Source: Rodentolepis nana
Lineage: Eukaryota; Platyhelminthes; Cestoda; Cyclophyllidea; Hymenolepididae
DNA length: 58,689 nucleotides
Direction of reading: 5' to 3'
Assembly: GCA_900617975.1 (NCBI GenBank)
Contig: UZAE01012045.1
Coordinates: 1-58,689 of the forward strand
The translations under genes were made by a program, and so were the position numbers. Shown here one piece after another: positions 1 to 12,299 of the stretch (its first letter is position 1; every line of letters starts with the position of its first letter). The notes under the pieces were generated by a model. That model was not told the origin of the DNA. It saw only the letters and a list, made by a program, of their open reading frames with translations, and ran no database searches.

Positions 1-1400
1 AAAGTGGAAAAAAAAGTCGAGAGGGGGGGGACAGAAGAGTGCTTTAAAGACGAAGGTAGATGAAAGGTGAGGTGAGTACTATGGAAGTAGTCGAATATGA
101 CATACAGTGAGGTGATGGTAATTTGAAGTGAGAAGTCAACTATAGTCGGACCATAGTAGTTTGAAGTCAGAAGTCAACTGCCGGTTTACGGTGGGGTGAT
201 GGTAGTTTGAAGTCAGAAAGCAACTGCCAGTGAGGGGTGATGGTAGTTTGAAGTGAGAAGTCAACTGCCAGTGCGGGTGATGGTAGTTTGAAGTGAGAAG
301 TCAACTGCCGCTTAAGGTGATGGTAGTTTTTAATAGACTTTTTTGCCGTATGAGTATACGTTGCCCAGCGGTTTATAGACTTTTTGCCGTATGAGGTCTG
401 TTGCCCAAATATGACATACAGTGGGGTCATGGTAGTTTGAAGTCAGAGGTCAACTGCCGGTTTATAGACTTTTTGCCGTGTTAGGGTTAGATCAACTGCC
501 GGTTTATAGACTTTTTTGCCGTATGCGCATACACAATGACATACAGTGGGGTGATGGTAGTTTGAAGTGAGAAGTTGTGACATATAGTGGGGTGAGGGTA
601 GTTTGAAGTCAGAAGTCCACTGCCGGTTTATAGACTTTTTGCCGTATGAGTATACTTTGTAACATACAGTGGGGTCATGGTAGTTTGAAGTCAGAAGTCA
701 AGGCATACAGTGGGGTCATGGTAGTTTGAAGTCAGTGGTCAACTATACAGTGGGGTGATGGTAGTTTGAAGTGAGAAGTCAACTACCAGTCAATAGACTT
801 TTTTCCGCATAAGTATACGTTGCCCAGGGTGCACCACATGGAGGTTGTAAGTACACGTTGCCCAGGGTGCACCACGTGGAGGTAGCCGTATGGAAGTGAT
901 AAGTCAACTGCCGGTTAATAGACTTTTTTGCCGTATGAGTGGGTTGCCCAGGGTGCACCGCGTGGAGGTAAGTCTATCGCAACAACTGCCGGTTAATAGA
1001 CTTTTTTGCCGTATGAGTATACGGTGCCCAGGGTGCACCACGTGGAGGTAAGTCTAAATATACATTGCCCAGGGTGCACCACGGAGGTAAGTCTATTGCA
1101 CACCCCATGATACCTATCATAACGCCTGCCATTTGAAAGTACGTTGTCCAGGGTGCACCACGTGGAGGTAAGTCTATCGTATTCTTAAGAATAATTGTTT
1201 AGAAAACCAGCAAGGGTTGAAAGTTGCCCAGGGTGCACCACGTGGAGGTAAGTCTATCGCACGCTGTCCAGGGTGCACCACGTGGAGGTAAGTCTATCGC
1301 ACACACCCCTCCGCTTCCAAATAAGATGTTGATAGTGAAGGCATATTTCCAGGGTGCACCACGTGGAGGTAAGTCTATCGCACACCCACTTGGCTCTCCC
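1..1400 (+). repeat. Nested tandem array of an interspersed repeat family
   Basis: The array starts inside a repeat copy cut by the window edge: a G-run followed by ACAGAAGAGTG matches the copy at 13460-13771. Two internal modules have then been amplified separately. Module A (GGTGATGGTAGTTTGAAGT and relatives) recurs about a dozen times between 100 and 790. Module C (CCAGGGTGCACCACGTGGAG) recurs nine times between about 826 and 1390, near 826, 858, 945, 1024, 1067, 1145, 1224, 1265 and 1349. A linker containing ATAGACTTTTTTGCCGTATG lies between modules. Copies differ by single bases and small indels, so this is an old, unequal-crossover type array and not a perfect satellite. It lies upstream of an exon that begins with a splice acceptor, so it is probably intronic to the gene at 1845-5197. 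Short reading frames across it are repeat artefacts. Confidence 0.9.
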
Positions 1401-1844
1401 CTCAAATTTCAACCCTACACGGATGGGCTTGTTTTTTTTTATTTTTACTATTACCATTACAATTATAATTATATATAATTGATATAATCCTCGAAATCAA
1501 AGAAAATCGATAATCTGATGATTCTAAGCATAGAATGAATTAGAGCCTGGCTTACTCTCTGCCTCTCTTTTGTACTAGTCCAAAATGGCCTTAAAAAGTA
1601 GATTATCTTCATTTTCAAATTTTTTTCGTGATATTTATTTTGTAAATAAGGTTTTTGAAAACCTTTAAATTACCTTTTTCATTATATCTTTGTGCAGTAG
1701 TTTAAAACAAACGCTATTAATTGGAAATATATGGATTATTTTTTCAAATATTTCACCAATGCTTGCTTTTAAGCTTTAGATCTCGTCGTATTTAATGACC
1801 ATTTGTTAAAAATCACAACAAATGGTAATTTTTCGTCACTTTAG

Positions 1845-4800
1845 GTGCTCAATTTTCCATGCGAAACTCAGGGTGAACAGGCATTCCAACAGATAATCGG
1901 TCAGAAGTTAATTGGTCTCCATCTTCCACCCCAACAGACCATTGTCTCTATTCTAAAGGAGCTTCTCATTGATTTGAGAACTCTACGCGAAGAGAAGCAG
2001 GTAACTTTTTTTCCCTATAAAGACTAGTATTTGACTTCGCTTATATTTACTAATCGAATAATATATTCCATTATTAGATGATCAATTTGATGCGTCAGAA
2101 GCATCAGCTATTCATGAGTCCGCGTCAACCCCACGATAACTCTATGCTAACATCGCCACTCAGTGATCCTGGAGCTAGCGGAACTGGTGCTCAACTTCCA
2201 GGCATTCTTAGGCATTCCTCTGAAAGACACTTTGGTAATATAAAACAAACAAGTTCAAATACATTTAATCCCATTTATATAACATTTCGTAGGAATCCTT
2301 GAAGGTGGCCAGATACGCCCGTTCTCACAGGTAGAATTCCGACAGTCACTTCTTAGGCGCACTTCGGGCAAGCGTATCACAGCCCATGACGGTAGCAGGT
2401 TCCTAAATCACCATCGAACGTTATCACAGCGGAAGCCAATTCTCACTGGTATGATTTATTTAGTTCCGAAGGCTTTACAATTTATCCTCAAGAGAAAGTG
2501 AATTGGCCACATAGTGCAATACAAATGAGATTTATTAAATGAGAGTAACCTTTTACTCACCAAACTTCCAGAATTTTGCAAGTAAACAGTTTTCAAATTT
2601 GGTATTATTCAGACTAAATCATTCATTTCGTCACCTCGTTCTTGTAACCCTCTTCTAGTGGTCAAAATAAACCTCTGATCTATTTTACACAGTACTAGTA
2701 GTACAGTAGCACTGGTTTGACAAATGTTTGTCATATCTTTGCTCGAGTTTAAAACGATAAAGTCTTCGATCCTGTAATCGTTCTACTTTTTGTGGCAACT
2801 CAGTCTAGAGCACTGTCGAGCACTTCAGACCCAAGATAGATAAAAGAGCGCATTCGCCTGATTATTTGGTGAGATAATTTACCCCCACGTCTGCACCGAC
2901 GTACACTAGACTGTTTATCTGTCAGGCCTTTGGAGGAGACGTTCCGATTAGCTTACACTTGGAGTGATAAAGTATAGGTCATCTGAATACTCAAGATACT
3001 CAACAACTATTGTAGTCCTGAAAAGCTCATTGGTCAGACTTTTAAAATTCTCACAGATTGCTTATTGGGGGAAATATTAAATTGAAGAATAGGCAAAAAA
3101 CTTTCTTTGGAACCTAATCAAACGCTCCCATCTATTGAAATGCAGGATATTCTAAATAGATACGACTGTTTTTTTTGGGAAAAGTTGATTGGGATCTATG
3201 AAATTGAAGAGACCTAAAAGAAATTCAATAGATAATGAAATTTTACTTTCGTAGAAAAGTTTTCTACTTAATATTCGTCATTAGTGCTTAGTACAGCCCC
3301 AATCTGGCACCAGTCCCTACCCCGGCATCAGTCCAAAATCTGGAGCAAGCTGACTTTTGTAACTGCACTGTGAAGGATCTCAAAAACTTTAATCCTGTCC
3401 ATTAACCGAGTTTTGTGTACGATTAGTGTCTTTCTCATCTGTTTCCAATACATAAGTTCGTGGACCACACATTGAGGTCAGTTTAGTTGTTCGTTGTAAA
3501 GGGTATAACTACACGAGTGATCAGAAATTCCTCGTAGATCTCCGAATTCAACATAATGGTCTCATTGAAAATACGAGGGGAGCATCATATCCTCGGCGGT
3601 AGGGAAGGACACACATCTGAAAATCATAAACGTTTGGGGAAATTTGGTCTGGATGGCACAAAGAGCGTCCTTTTGGTCTCTATCCAAGCTAAGCCATCTG
3701 TTAATCTGTGCGTTGCCATTTTGATCATGGCAAAATTTTTCTCAATGGGAATGAACTAGGTTGTTCTGAGTTCAGCAGGATGCATCAAAGACGACTTTCT
3801 CTGGTCTTCTTCTTAAGAAGCTGTCCACTGTAATATTTGTATGAATATCTAATAATGGAGGTAATCGTGAAGTTCGTGCATCTCGCTGGAGAGCAAAACA
3901 TATGTAAATATGCATAAAAATTATTTATTACTAATAAATAGTAAGTAAGCTGGATTTATCTCTACTAATTTGTAGCTTCAGTCGAAAGTCTACCAAGGCA
4001 AAGTGGACCTCCTGGTGCTCTAGAAAGGCGACATAGAACGTAAGCCATTGCCCTCACCTTACTGTAGCTGTATAAACATTGTTTAATTCGGTAATTTATT
4101 AGAAGTAATGACAGAATCAAGGGTGAACTGAGGCGTGCTATGACGAGTACAGGAAGAATTGACAAGTCAGCTCATGAACTCATGAATCTGACCAATCGAG
4201 CACCCTCTTCGCGCGACAATGACTTTGGAGACGATGAGACTGCATGTGGTGTTGAAGAGCTGAATGCTCCTGCCAATCCACTAATTGCGGCCGCCGTCGC
4301 TACTTCCCTTTATGGTTCAGGTATGAGTAAAATTTTCTTCTAATTTACAGTGTTTAATACTTAACAAACAAATACTCAATTAAAGCATGGTTTGCAATAT
4401 TAGTCAGTGGGACATTTTCTTACTTTCTGAAGATTACATACAGTCGATTTCGGTAATCTCGCTTCTTAAGAATTTCGGCTCTACGTTTGAGCAATTTGAC
4501 AGCTTTTTTTGCTTTCCATCAAATCTAAGGAAATTTACCACCGTTTTTAAACTTGTAATAAACTTGAATACTATTGAGCTTAACATCGACACAGATTTCA
4601 GCAAAAGAAATCGAACTTGACAGATAAATCTATCGAAAATTTGACTTTATTCGAGGAAATGCGTATATCAACACTGAACTTCAATACCACCATTTATGAA
4701 AAATATGAAAGAGGCTTGATGTGTAAAATGCTCTATGTATGTGCTTTAAATACCTTTTCTTATAAATAATATGAATCTAAAACCACGTCAATTTAAAGGC

Positions 4801-5197
4801 GATGCATAAAAAAGTTAATTATAAAATTGTTGATCGAGGTGATTATGCTTGTTACCCTATTTTAGCTGCCCCATATGCACAAGTTCGTGAAAAAGCTCGA
4901 GAGGAATTGCCCGATTTAATTGGTCTAACGGAGCCTCCAGAGCCACTCTCATCACACCGACGAGCTTCCACCAATCCCTTAAAGCCGTCAAGGTCAAACC
5001 GGCTCATAGATAACATTCCATTGGTTGATCTTCATTTTTCTCCATCTACCTCATTTCCAACTTCTCCAGCTGCCCCAACTACTCCCCCACCTCCAAATTT
5101 AGAGGACCCCCAGGCGGGTGTACCCCCAGCCTCTTTCCAATCTAATCCAGACCCATCGAGTCACACTGACACCTCCAAAAAGATTAACTATGTTTAG
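1845..5197 (+). CDS. Unrecognised protein, C-terminal 356 residues (six exons, 5' end outside window)
   Basis: Six exons join in frame: 1845-2000, 2078-2234, 2293-2448, 3976-4039, 4115-4320 and 4866-5197. Each is bounded by AG and GT, and the phases match (0, 1, 1, 2, 1, stop). The first exon opens directly after a good acceptor with no start codon context, so the gene begins upstream of the window. The first 52 residues look helical (a leucine-rich stretch followed by RTLREEKQ). The middle is basic and Ser/Arg-rich, with several RRxS-like sites. Exon 5 encodes a segment containing ANPLIAAAVATSLYG. The last exon has an EKAREELPDLIGL helix and then a Pro/Ser-rich tail with a PTTPPPP run. No catalytic motif, signal peptide or membrane segment is visible. 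I do not recognise the family. A large scaffold or channel-accessory protein would fit, but that is only a guess. Exon structure is secure; function is unknown. Confidence 0.8.
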
Positions 5198-6742
5198 ACA
5201 TATTGTCTTTTCTTGGCGCATTTCAACTCCCCCCCCCCTCTCCCTTGCCCTCAGTATTCTTCCGTGTTTATTTGTTTCCCTTCCTTTAAGTATAAAAAAT
5301 TTATAGACCCAGATCAACCCGGAGTTATAATAGGTAGTGTAAAACATAGATCTCAAATGTAACTGTGTCCCAATACTGTCTATTTTAATGAATTAACTTG
5401 AGTAAATATGAGCATGAGAACTACCTGATGTTTTTACGTTTATTTGAAAAATCTAGTTAACAACCTTTTTGCATCCTACAAAATAGGAGTAAATTCTGTT
5501 AATTCATTTTAACATGTGAATTTTCGATTGGCTCAGGCTTGCGCACATTAGGTGTTTCAGGAGTTTTACTAAGGTACGAATGAGTATTAGATCACTTGTG
5601 ACAATGAAGCAAATTAGACAGTTGCAACTGTATACAGAAGGAAAACGAAAATGGAAAACATTTGCCTAATTGCATTATAATTGGTGAAGATTTGAAAGAC
5701 GATCAAGCGAGTTTTCATGATTTTTATTCAAGAGAGAGAGGTAGGCTCCAAAAATGTGCAAACTACTTGAAGTATCTTAGTTAAATTAATATTAGCATGT
5801 TTGCCTGACATTTTGAGCGGCATGTTACCAACGAAGTCTGGCTATCAGAGCATTGATTAGCACAATTTGGACCAGAAGAATGAAAATTCAATTATGAAAT
5901 CGATCAGTACTAAACCATAAAAGAACCATTAAAATAGCTTCCTTGGAAATGACAAATCTGATCTCTGCACATGCATGCACACACACATAATCCATCATTT
6001 TCTGCTAGGTATTCAATGCAATTTTGGTTTATAGTCACAAAAGGATAGAGTTGATAGAGAGCTCGTAACGATGACGAGCGACTTGGGTAATTGAGGCGCA
6101 CAATTTAGTGAGAGAGTCAGCAACTCAATTGTGTCGGCATGTGGCAACTTAATCACGCTCCTTTCCACTCTTATTTATCATCTTGAAGGCAATGTTGACA
6201 CACAGATACACGTGACGTGGTACTGCGTCTGCTCAATCTATGAACGCGTGAATTTTCTCCGAAAAATCCACTCACAATATAAAAATACAACATCAATATT
6301 TTGAGAAGGTTGTTTCTGAAGGTTAATTAACTTGGGTTATTATTTAGAGTTTGTTGTCTAATTGATGCATATAATTCTCTGAATTGTGCATTTCAAACCG
6401 AAGTGATAAGTCTTGCTTATCTTGCTCGTCGAACAAGGAAATCCTATGTCATTTTAGAGGTTTCACTATAGAGTTCAAGGTCTCTCAAAATTATTAAACG
6501 AAATGAAATTCGAAGATGATTAGGGTGTAATAGTGGCACAGAGCTACCATCAAATGAAATGTGAAAGGCAGGCACGTAAGTGCATTTTAATGTTTTTGAT
6601 TTTTTTACACCCTAAAAGTTTTATGACAAAACAAATGAGAAAATTGATTGGTGAAATTAATTTGATTAAAACATTGGCATAACATAAGCAGTGCCTTGTG
6701 GTTTAGAGATAAAGTTAGTCAAGTGAAGTCAAGTCCAGTGTT
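5198..6742. other. Intergenic stretch between convergent genes
   Basis: This is the space between the 3' end of the plus-strand gene and the 3' end of the first plastin gene, so it should hold both 3' UTRs. It contains a C-run near 5229-5238 and a short CA microsatellite near 5980-5990. I see no coding region or clear poly(A) signal. Confidence 0.5.
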
Positions 6743-9700
6743 TCAAGAATTTCCATTGAGTTGAATATCAAGAGCCATCAAACAAGCAAAGACCGTCATA
6801 ATCATTTTCGGATTAACGTCCCTCAGATGCTCCGGTAGGGCATAAACACGAGCCCCAATTTTACGAGCAGTGCTGATTGCAATTCGGCAGTTAGCCAATT
6901 TGTCTTTCAGCACCATGGTTTTATCAACTGAATGAGGTTTGATAGCATTAATTAAGTTCATAACTGGAACGCCGTTTGAAATAGTAGGATCGCGAAAACT
7001 AGATAGCATGGGAGCTCCAACGGAAACTAACTTTTCATTCGCCCAATCAAGAATATCCTTCTCACAAAGCCGCCCGCAGCATTGGTGCAATTCAGAGAGC
7101 ATTTTCATTGTGTACGCTCTCATTAATTGGAAAGTCAAACCAAGGGTAAGCTTTCTCTCGCCGTTTCTCAGATCCTCTCCACTCAAGTTGACAACATTGA
7201 CATTAAGTAAGTTGGCGTATTCAACAACGTAGGCACAGTTATCCTGCATCTGGAATATCTGCCTCTTTTGATCGAATACCCGGGCTATCTTATTCCATGC
7301 AACAGTTCCAGGCTCAAGAATATCAAGCAATTGTAGAAATATGAGACCACTTCTCAGATCACTTGAAAGATCACGAACGAACGGAGCGACACCCATCGAA
7401 TTCATCCAGTTCCGGTAAGTTTTCTCTTCCAAGGTTTCAGGCACATCCACAGAGGGTTTAGACTTCAAGCCAGGGTAAAGGTTGAATAGATTTGCCACGA
7501 ATGCCAGATGTAATTTGTCTCTATCCATTCCACGTTCAGCAGCGTTCACAATATCATCAGGAGTAATGAAAGCAGCAGCGTTGAGGAATTCAGCATTTTC
7601 AAGAACCATTTCAGCCCGGCAATACATATTGCTCTCAGCCATGATTCCTGTAACTGGAATAAGAAAAGATTGCTTATCTTCCGGTGCAATCTGCTGAAGC
7701 AAAGTAGCATAAACCTCTGAGTCAATAACATCAGAGGTGAAGTTTGTCATCCGATGAGTGTTTCCAGCTGTCTGGAGATGAAAGTTTACCCAACGGAGAA
7801 GCAAATCCTCAGGTGAGAGAAAACGTAGATTATCGACAGTTTCACCTGGTTCTAGCAAATCGATAAGCTCACTATGATGTTGAATTGATATCATGCCGAG
7901 CAGACCAATGCGAATGATCTGCCAAATAAGACCAAGAACCAAGTGACGTGCGCATTGTTCAATATCTTCAGGACCGACGTTCACAACACAACAGCCTATT
8001 GATTCCGCCGAATTAACAGCAAGAGTAAGATTCTCGTTAATCTGGAAGGGGAAATGGCATTTGCTAGGTTAGCAGTTAAATTGTAATGTCAAGCGCGTAG
8101 TGCGTTCACTCATAAGTATGATTAACTTCATGGCTTCAACCCACCGTTTTACGTTTTGGAATCTAAGGCCAAAGCTATAGAGAGATCCAGGTAGAACAAG
8201 TCCGTCTATTTCAGAGAGTTTTATATCCCGCTAATTCTAACCGATTAGGTCGACAAATTAGACACATTTGGGGCCAAAATGAAGCCAATCATCTTCCGTT
8301 TGGCATGTCTTAAAGGGAGTTCATCATGTAATCCAACGCTCTTACAACACGCCCAACTTGACAGACATGTCCATCAGTCAATTAGTGATATTTACCTCAT
8401 TCTATCGTTTTCATCCGGCATATTTATTTAATAAGAAAAAATTTATATAATACTTTGCTTTCAAAGCAGAAACTTTGGTGATAAGACCCGAGGTATGGTT
8501 CTAGCTCTCAGTTGCTTTGGAATGAATATTATCAGTGCTCGCAATTCAGGATATTCGTTTTAAAATAACGACTTACCTTGAAAATATTTGACTTTGTTGG
8601 TGTCTTGTTAATGCATCGTTCATCAATTGTATCCGGAACAGCAGCATTAATTAACTTGCAGAGTAGAAGGCCATCTCGACAACGATCGTAGATTTGACCA
8701 TCAATAGTATGATCAATAGGCAAGTGGTGTTTGAGATCCGGATCCGATCCAAGCAGACGATTGATCCAATCGATGAAAGCTCGTTCTTCTGCAGGACTCA
8801 CTGAGTGTTTTGCTGTAGCAGTAGATTTTTCTTGCACATCTGTCTCATAAACCTTGCGAAAAAAATTCAACTGAAAATGTCACCGGATAATGTGTCACGT
8901 GAATGGAATGTTAATCTAATAAGCTAAGGTCAAAGTTCTAGATATTTCACACGACCTTATTATGACTGAAATTTTGTGTTACGGGCACTATTTTTAACTG
9001 TTTCTTACCATGTGATGTTTTTTTCATTATTGTACTTACTAAAAATTCAATTATTTTTTTGAACTTTTCATTGTGCATTTATTCATCTTATTCTTCCATC
9101 TCTCTCACTCTAACTTTCACTCACCCTTTTTCTTCAAAGTATGTACAATATCGCTTTTGGTAAGGATCTATGCACATCAGGTTGTGTATATTGTAGGAAA
9201 ACTAACATAGCGGTGTACATTATTCACAAGACTTTCTGCTAAAACACTAACCCATCATTAATAGGATGCTTGATAAGGAGTGTTGTTTATCAGGAAGAAA
9301 TCTGTCAATGTATGCGAAGGCATCAGCAGTAAATGTACACTAGTAACGATCTTGCCTTAATACGCTTAGATATTTAATATGGGGGAATGAACTGAAATTT
9401 GTATATTACACTACTGCCTTGTTTAATTAGTGTAAAGTAAAATATCAGATAGCGTAAAAGTATAAGGATTGACCTACCCTGAGATCTGCCCTTTCTCTTA
9501 ACTCCCGCTTCTTTTCAATCAGTTGTTGCTTCTCTTGATTGGCTTGAAGCATTTTGAGGATATCCATCAGTGTGTCTACACAGATGTGATCATACCCTGG
9601 TCTGAGAAACTCTTCCTCCACAAGACGTCTGAAATCACCGCCAGAAAGGGTGAATCCAACGCGTTCCAGAGCCTCTTTCACTTGATTGCGAGCTATCCAC

Positions 9701-9780
9701 CCTCTATAGAGGGTTGGAAAGGTCTCGGAGAGATCAGCTATCATTTCTGATAGCTCTTGACATTCCACTGAACAGCACAT
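6743..9780 (-). CDS. Plastin/fimbrin, paralogue A (631 aa)
   Basis: Plastins cross-link actin filaments into tight bundles through two tandem actin-binding domains, each made of two calponin-homology (CH) domains. Three exons, complement(6743-8041, 8577-8870, 9478-9780), join in phase 0 and give 631 residues, the usual plastin length. Residues about 1-75 occupy the EF-hand headpiece but lack acidic loop residues. CH1 begins near residue 128 (EERAFIDWINRLLG) and includes DGLLLCKLINAAVPDTIDER. The exon junction IFK/INENL leads into CH2 (VNVGPEDI, then LGLIWQIIRIGLL). CH3 starts at EKTYRNWMNSMGV and CH4 at DILDWANEKLVSVG, and the end has ARVYALPEHL and MIMTVFACLMALD. I chose ATG at 9780 because the longer open frame upstream has no ATG and this start aligns with paralogue B. 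The gene is tandem to and oriented like the plastin at 14845-17997, but it lacks that gene's last intron. Confidence 0.93.
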
Positions 9781-12299
9781 AAGAATTTGGCCAAATGCCG
9801 CACAGCTTGATTGAGCAATTGACGACTCCGTTTTGACTTGACCTAAATCGACGAAATTGAAGTTTTTGCGTTGTTTCCAGGTCACTACTCACTTTCGGTG
9901 TGCATGCTTGTAACCAATTGCGGTTGTAGACTGAGCACTACATCCACTCCCCTTACTATCGATTAGATGGAATGATTTCAGCACATGTGACCTTAGCTAC
10001 GAAGTGCGCAAAGGAACAGGTCCTTTAAATATGTGATCTTGGTTTGTATGCACTGCACTTCTCTATTGTTAGGTAAGTTTATTTCGTTGAAAAGAAATTG
10101 ATTTGAAAGATTTAGTAAATTTACTGTGATACTTGCTCGTAAAATTCAAATAAATGAATTGAAGAAAGAAATAGGCTTCAATTAAAATTAGTTAAAATGC
10201 ATTGTTTGTTAATAAATAGCTAATGACTTCCATTGATTTCTTTTTTATATATAACTTCGACTTCCTACAACGCACTATTATACTAAATTAGAGTACAATT
10301 CAAGCATTCCAATTTTGTTTTCCACCTTGTATCTAATTTAGACCACACTGAGCTGACCTTGTAGTGACTATTGATTGCTGATTGAATGGGAGGTTTCTTC
10401 ACTCACCCCCACACTTTTTCCAGAACAATCAGCAGGACGACCACTGATTCTAGAATGTTCGAGCACTCTTGAGATTCCTTGGTTCAGGCATGTGTATCCA
10501 ACCATTCAAATGAAACCATAGGGAATACGCTCATAAATCACAAATTAATTTTCTTTATTTATTGGATCATTAAACAAGGCACAACAAAAATAACTGTTTT
10601 GATGTTTCGGATAAATGTACCATAATTATTTATTTATTTCATTTAAAGCAAATCTATTTACACTCAACAGTAATTATTTGATAATTAGAGTTAATCTTCC
10701 GATTTTGATTATGTTAATCACCATTCTCATACGTTCATAATTAAAATTGTTATTGACAGACTCCTACATATAAATTTTGAATATTAGATTCTCTATTTAA
10801 TGGCAATATGTCGTTAAAAGTTGATTTTAGTAGCCATTAGCGCAAAAATTAAGTTTCTAAGCATTAATTTATGAGACCGAAAAATACTACATTCCATTGC
10901 TATAAAAATTTTACTTTCAATTTGGAATATAAATATTCTTCCTTTTACCCTTACTTATTTTTCGATTCGACCTTCAATTTATAGCTTCCATTAACTAGGT
11001 TTTTAGCCTTTAGCCTTGATAATCACCTCTGGTAAACATCCTTGACATAGAATTATTTCTTAAATTAGCTAAGTTACCTCTATAGCATCGAGAACATAGA
11101 ACGTATGGTGTGAATATCGTTCAGTTCAACTTATGTTGGGTCAACTGCCCATGTGCATAGTCAGTAAGTACACTCCATGCCTTTCTACTTTGTGTCACAT
11201 TGACTGCTGATTGTCGGAGAGATTTCTTGCACCTTCCAGAATGCTCATTGGCGAACGCGATTCCTTTGGCCAGACTTGACAGCTTTGTGTACTCCATGAG
11301 TCGGAGAATGGACACTCATCTGCTGTGGTTTGCATAATCAAGAACTATTCAAAGTTGCGTTAGTGTAAACGTGCTTGATCAGTACGGTTATTCTGTATTT
11401 TAACTTGTAAGTTAAATTAAAGGTAAAATCGCAATTTCCACCTTGGTAAGTGAGTGTGCATATACATTGATATAATCAAATTACGGTAGACTTCAAATTT
11501 GATTTACAATGAAACAGGAAATAGAGACCCATAGTTGTAACTTTGAGTTGCCTGATTTTGTGTTGATTAAAAGTGAACTTAAAAATTAGCACTTGAATTC
11601 TTTTCGTAGAGCAATATTTTTAAAATATTTACACACATATACACACGAATTAAATATAACTATCCTGAAGGATTAGCTGGCTGTTAGCAAAAGGTATAAA
11701 AGCAATTAATTAAATTAGCATCCTGTGTAAGCTTGATCAAGGCTCGATCATTTCGTACTAACAGAAAGCCTAACATCTCAATAATTTTATCAGACTGAAG
11801 TAAGTTTAGGGATCTATGATTGTCCAAGTACTAACAGTAATTAACCAAAACTTGTAGTTTTAAAAACACGCAGCTTATTAAATATTTTACAACTTTCCAA
11901 TTTCAACTAAATGGACTTTTGAAAGGAAAGGTTCTTCGGTTCCTCATTTTTATTAAAATTAACCAATGCGGGTAGACATCCACACCACTGACTGTTCACC
12001 AATAAGCAGCAATATCGTGACGCAGATGTCTTTGAGGACGCTCGCTTTGACGACTGCACCAACACCTAACACAAATTCCACTTTCTGAACGCGAAAAAAG
12101 CACACGTCATCGATCCTGAGGTAGTTCATGCTAATTTGTCGAAAAATGGCAAGGCAATTCATACGTTGAATAAATAGTATGACTCACCCCTTTTTTGCGT
12201 AACGTTTATGCTTGCGCTTAAAAAGGCGCGCTGGCGAAAGACTAATGATTTGCGAGTACGCGCGCGGTGACATGAAGAGACTTTATTAACTTCCTGAGG
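9781..12299. other. Intergenic region upstream of plastin A
   Basis: Mostly AT-rich DNA, expected to include the promoter and 5' UTR of plastin A. The open frame of plastin exon 1 continues to 9885 without an ATG, so 9781-9885 is probably leader. Between about 11960 and 12290 the sequence becomes CpG-rich, with clusters such as GGCGCGCTGGCG and TACGCGCGCGG, unlike its surroundings. No gene is recognised. Confidence 0.4.

Noticed and set aside
1..1400. Regular repeats with intervening sequence, superficially like a CRISPR array
   Set aside because: Spacing is irregular, units are degenerate, intervening sequences are themselves repeats, and the same unit is dispersed elsewhere in a clearly eukaryotic, intron-containing window.
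820..1400. Spliced-leader RNA gene cluster, because of the repeated GTAAGT donor
   Set aside because: Known flatworm leader exons end in ATG just before the donor, and there is no Sm-binding site or stem-loop set visible downstream. The donor-like site is better described as part of the repeat.
1..1400. Hammerhead ribozyme in the repeat, as found in some flatworm retroelements
   Set aside because: The conserved CTGATGA and GAAA core elements do not occur in the right order in any copy.
1199..1478. Overlapping short frames on both strands
   Set aside because: They arise from the repeated module and encode only repeat translations.
9781..9885. N-terminal extension of plastin A in the same open frame
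   Set aside because: No ATG occurs in this stretch. The first ATG at 9780 gives a protein aligned with paralogue B and of normal family length.
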